Shown in pieces: positions 63,839 through 64,000 of a stretch of 64,000 nt of DNA. The translations under genes and the position numbers were made by a program. Source of the stretch: Struthidea cinerea (lineage: Eukaryota; Chordata; Aves; Passeriformes; Corcoracidae). Numbering within the stretch: position 1 is the first letter of the stretch; every line of letters begins with the position of its first letter. Under the pieces are notes generated by a model that saw only the letters and a list, made by a program, of their open reading frames with translations, was not told the origin of the DNA and ran no database searches. The stretch spans positions 4,742,634-4,806,633 of the forward strand of contig VZTI01001048.1 in NCBI GenBank assembly GCA_013397865.1, read 5' to 3'.

Positions 63839-64000
63839 GACCAGCATGTGGTGGACATTGACTCTTTGTTATGATCTTGACATCTTTGGATAGAAAACTG
63901 TATTTTATAATTAGTTATTCTTTATTTCATTTGTATGACTGTGTGCATAGTTGACCCTTTCCTTCTCAGCATTAGATTTCCAAAACCTATTGACTTTCTC

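Larger units (their letters stand above)
58806..64000. other. ZNF423 intron to the end of the window
   Basis: No exon is recognised, and in particular the long open frame expected for the large multi-finger exon is absent. It contains a TTGAA pentanucleotide run, a 20-bp tandem duplication and a possible MIR-like fragment, listed separately. Confidence 0.55.

Noticed and set aside
1..64000. Search for CRISPR arrays, bacterial operons, insertion sequences, tRNA or rRNA genes
   Set aside because: None seen. The window is vertebrate intronic DNA with spliced exons.
44728..64000. Expected large multi-zinc-finger exon of ZNF423
   Set aside because: No frame with repeated C-x2-C...H-x3-H fingers is present, so it must lie beyond the right edge.

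Overview
This window is vertebrate, almost certainly avian, nuclear DNA, and nearly all of it is intron. The avian call rests on two CR1 retrotransposon fragments (about 25.76-25.99 kb and 26.84-26.89 kb), one LTR-like insertion of a style I associate with birds, low repeat density, and the bird-like form of the encoded protein. The only gene I can name is ZNF423 (OAZ/ROAZ, a C2H2 multi-zinc-finger transcription factor) on the + strand. Two of its small N-terminal coding exons lie here: 18444-18503 (60 nt) and 44527-44727 (201 nt). Both begin and end in codon phase 1. Joined, they encode the acidic N-terminal segment and the first, C2HC-like zinc finger. I see neither the initiator exon upstream nor the large multi-finger exon downstream, so the gene runs off both ends of the window.

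Layout. 1-18443 is the intron before the 60-nt exon; it holds simple repeats, a candidate ~309-bp solo LTR (8847-9155, with a 5-bp ggtgg flanking duplication), and a block at about 10.3-10.86 kb that looks like conserved regulatory DNA. 18504-44526 is a ~26-kb intron with the CR1 fragments, several AT-rich homeobox-site-rich blocks, a 49-base assembly gap (31452-31500), and an unidentified protein-like exon fragment directly after that gap (31503-31634). 44728-64000 is the first ~19.3 kb of the next intron; it holds a phase-compatible 81-nt candidate cassette exon (48568-48648) and three short CpG-rich patches (about 50.1-50.6, 53.0-53.3 and 58.65-58.8 kb) that could mark an internal promoter or enhancers.

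There is no bacterial-type content: no operons, CRISPR arrays or insertion sequences. I recognised no tRNA or rRNA genes. Open reading frames of 100-184 codons elsewhere are chance frames in introns, concentrated in GC-rich patches. The most interesting leads are the cryptic exon candidates (48568-48648 in frame; 30808-30883 as a possible poison exon), the orphan coding-like piece at the gap, and the CpG patches of the third intron. All of these are hypotheses needing transcript or alignment evidence.
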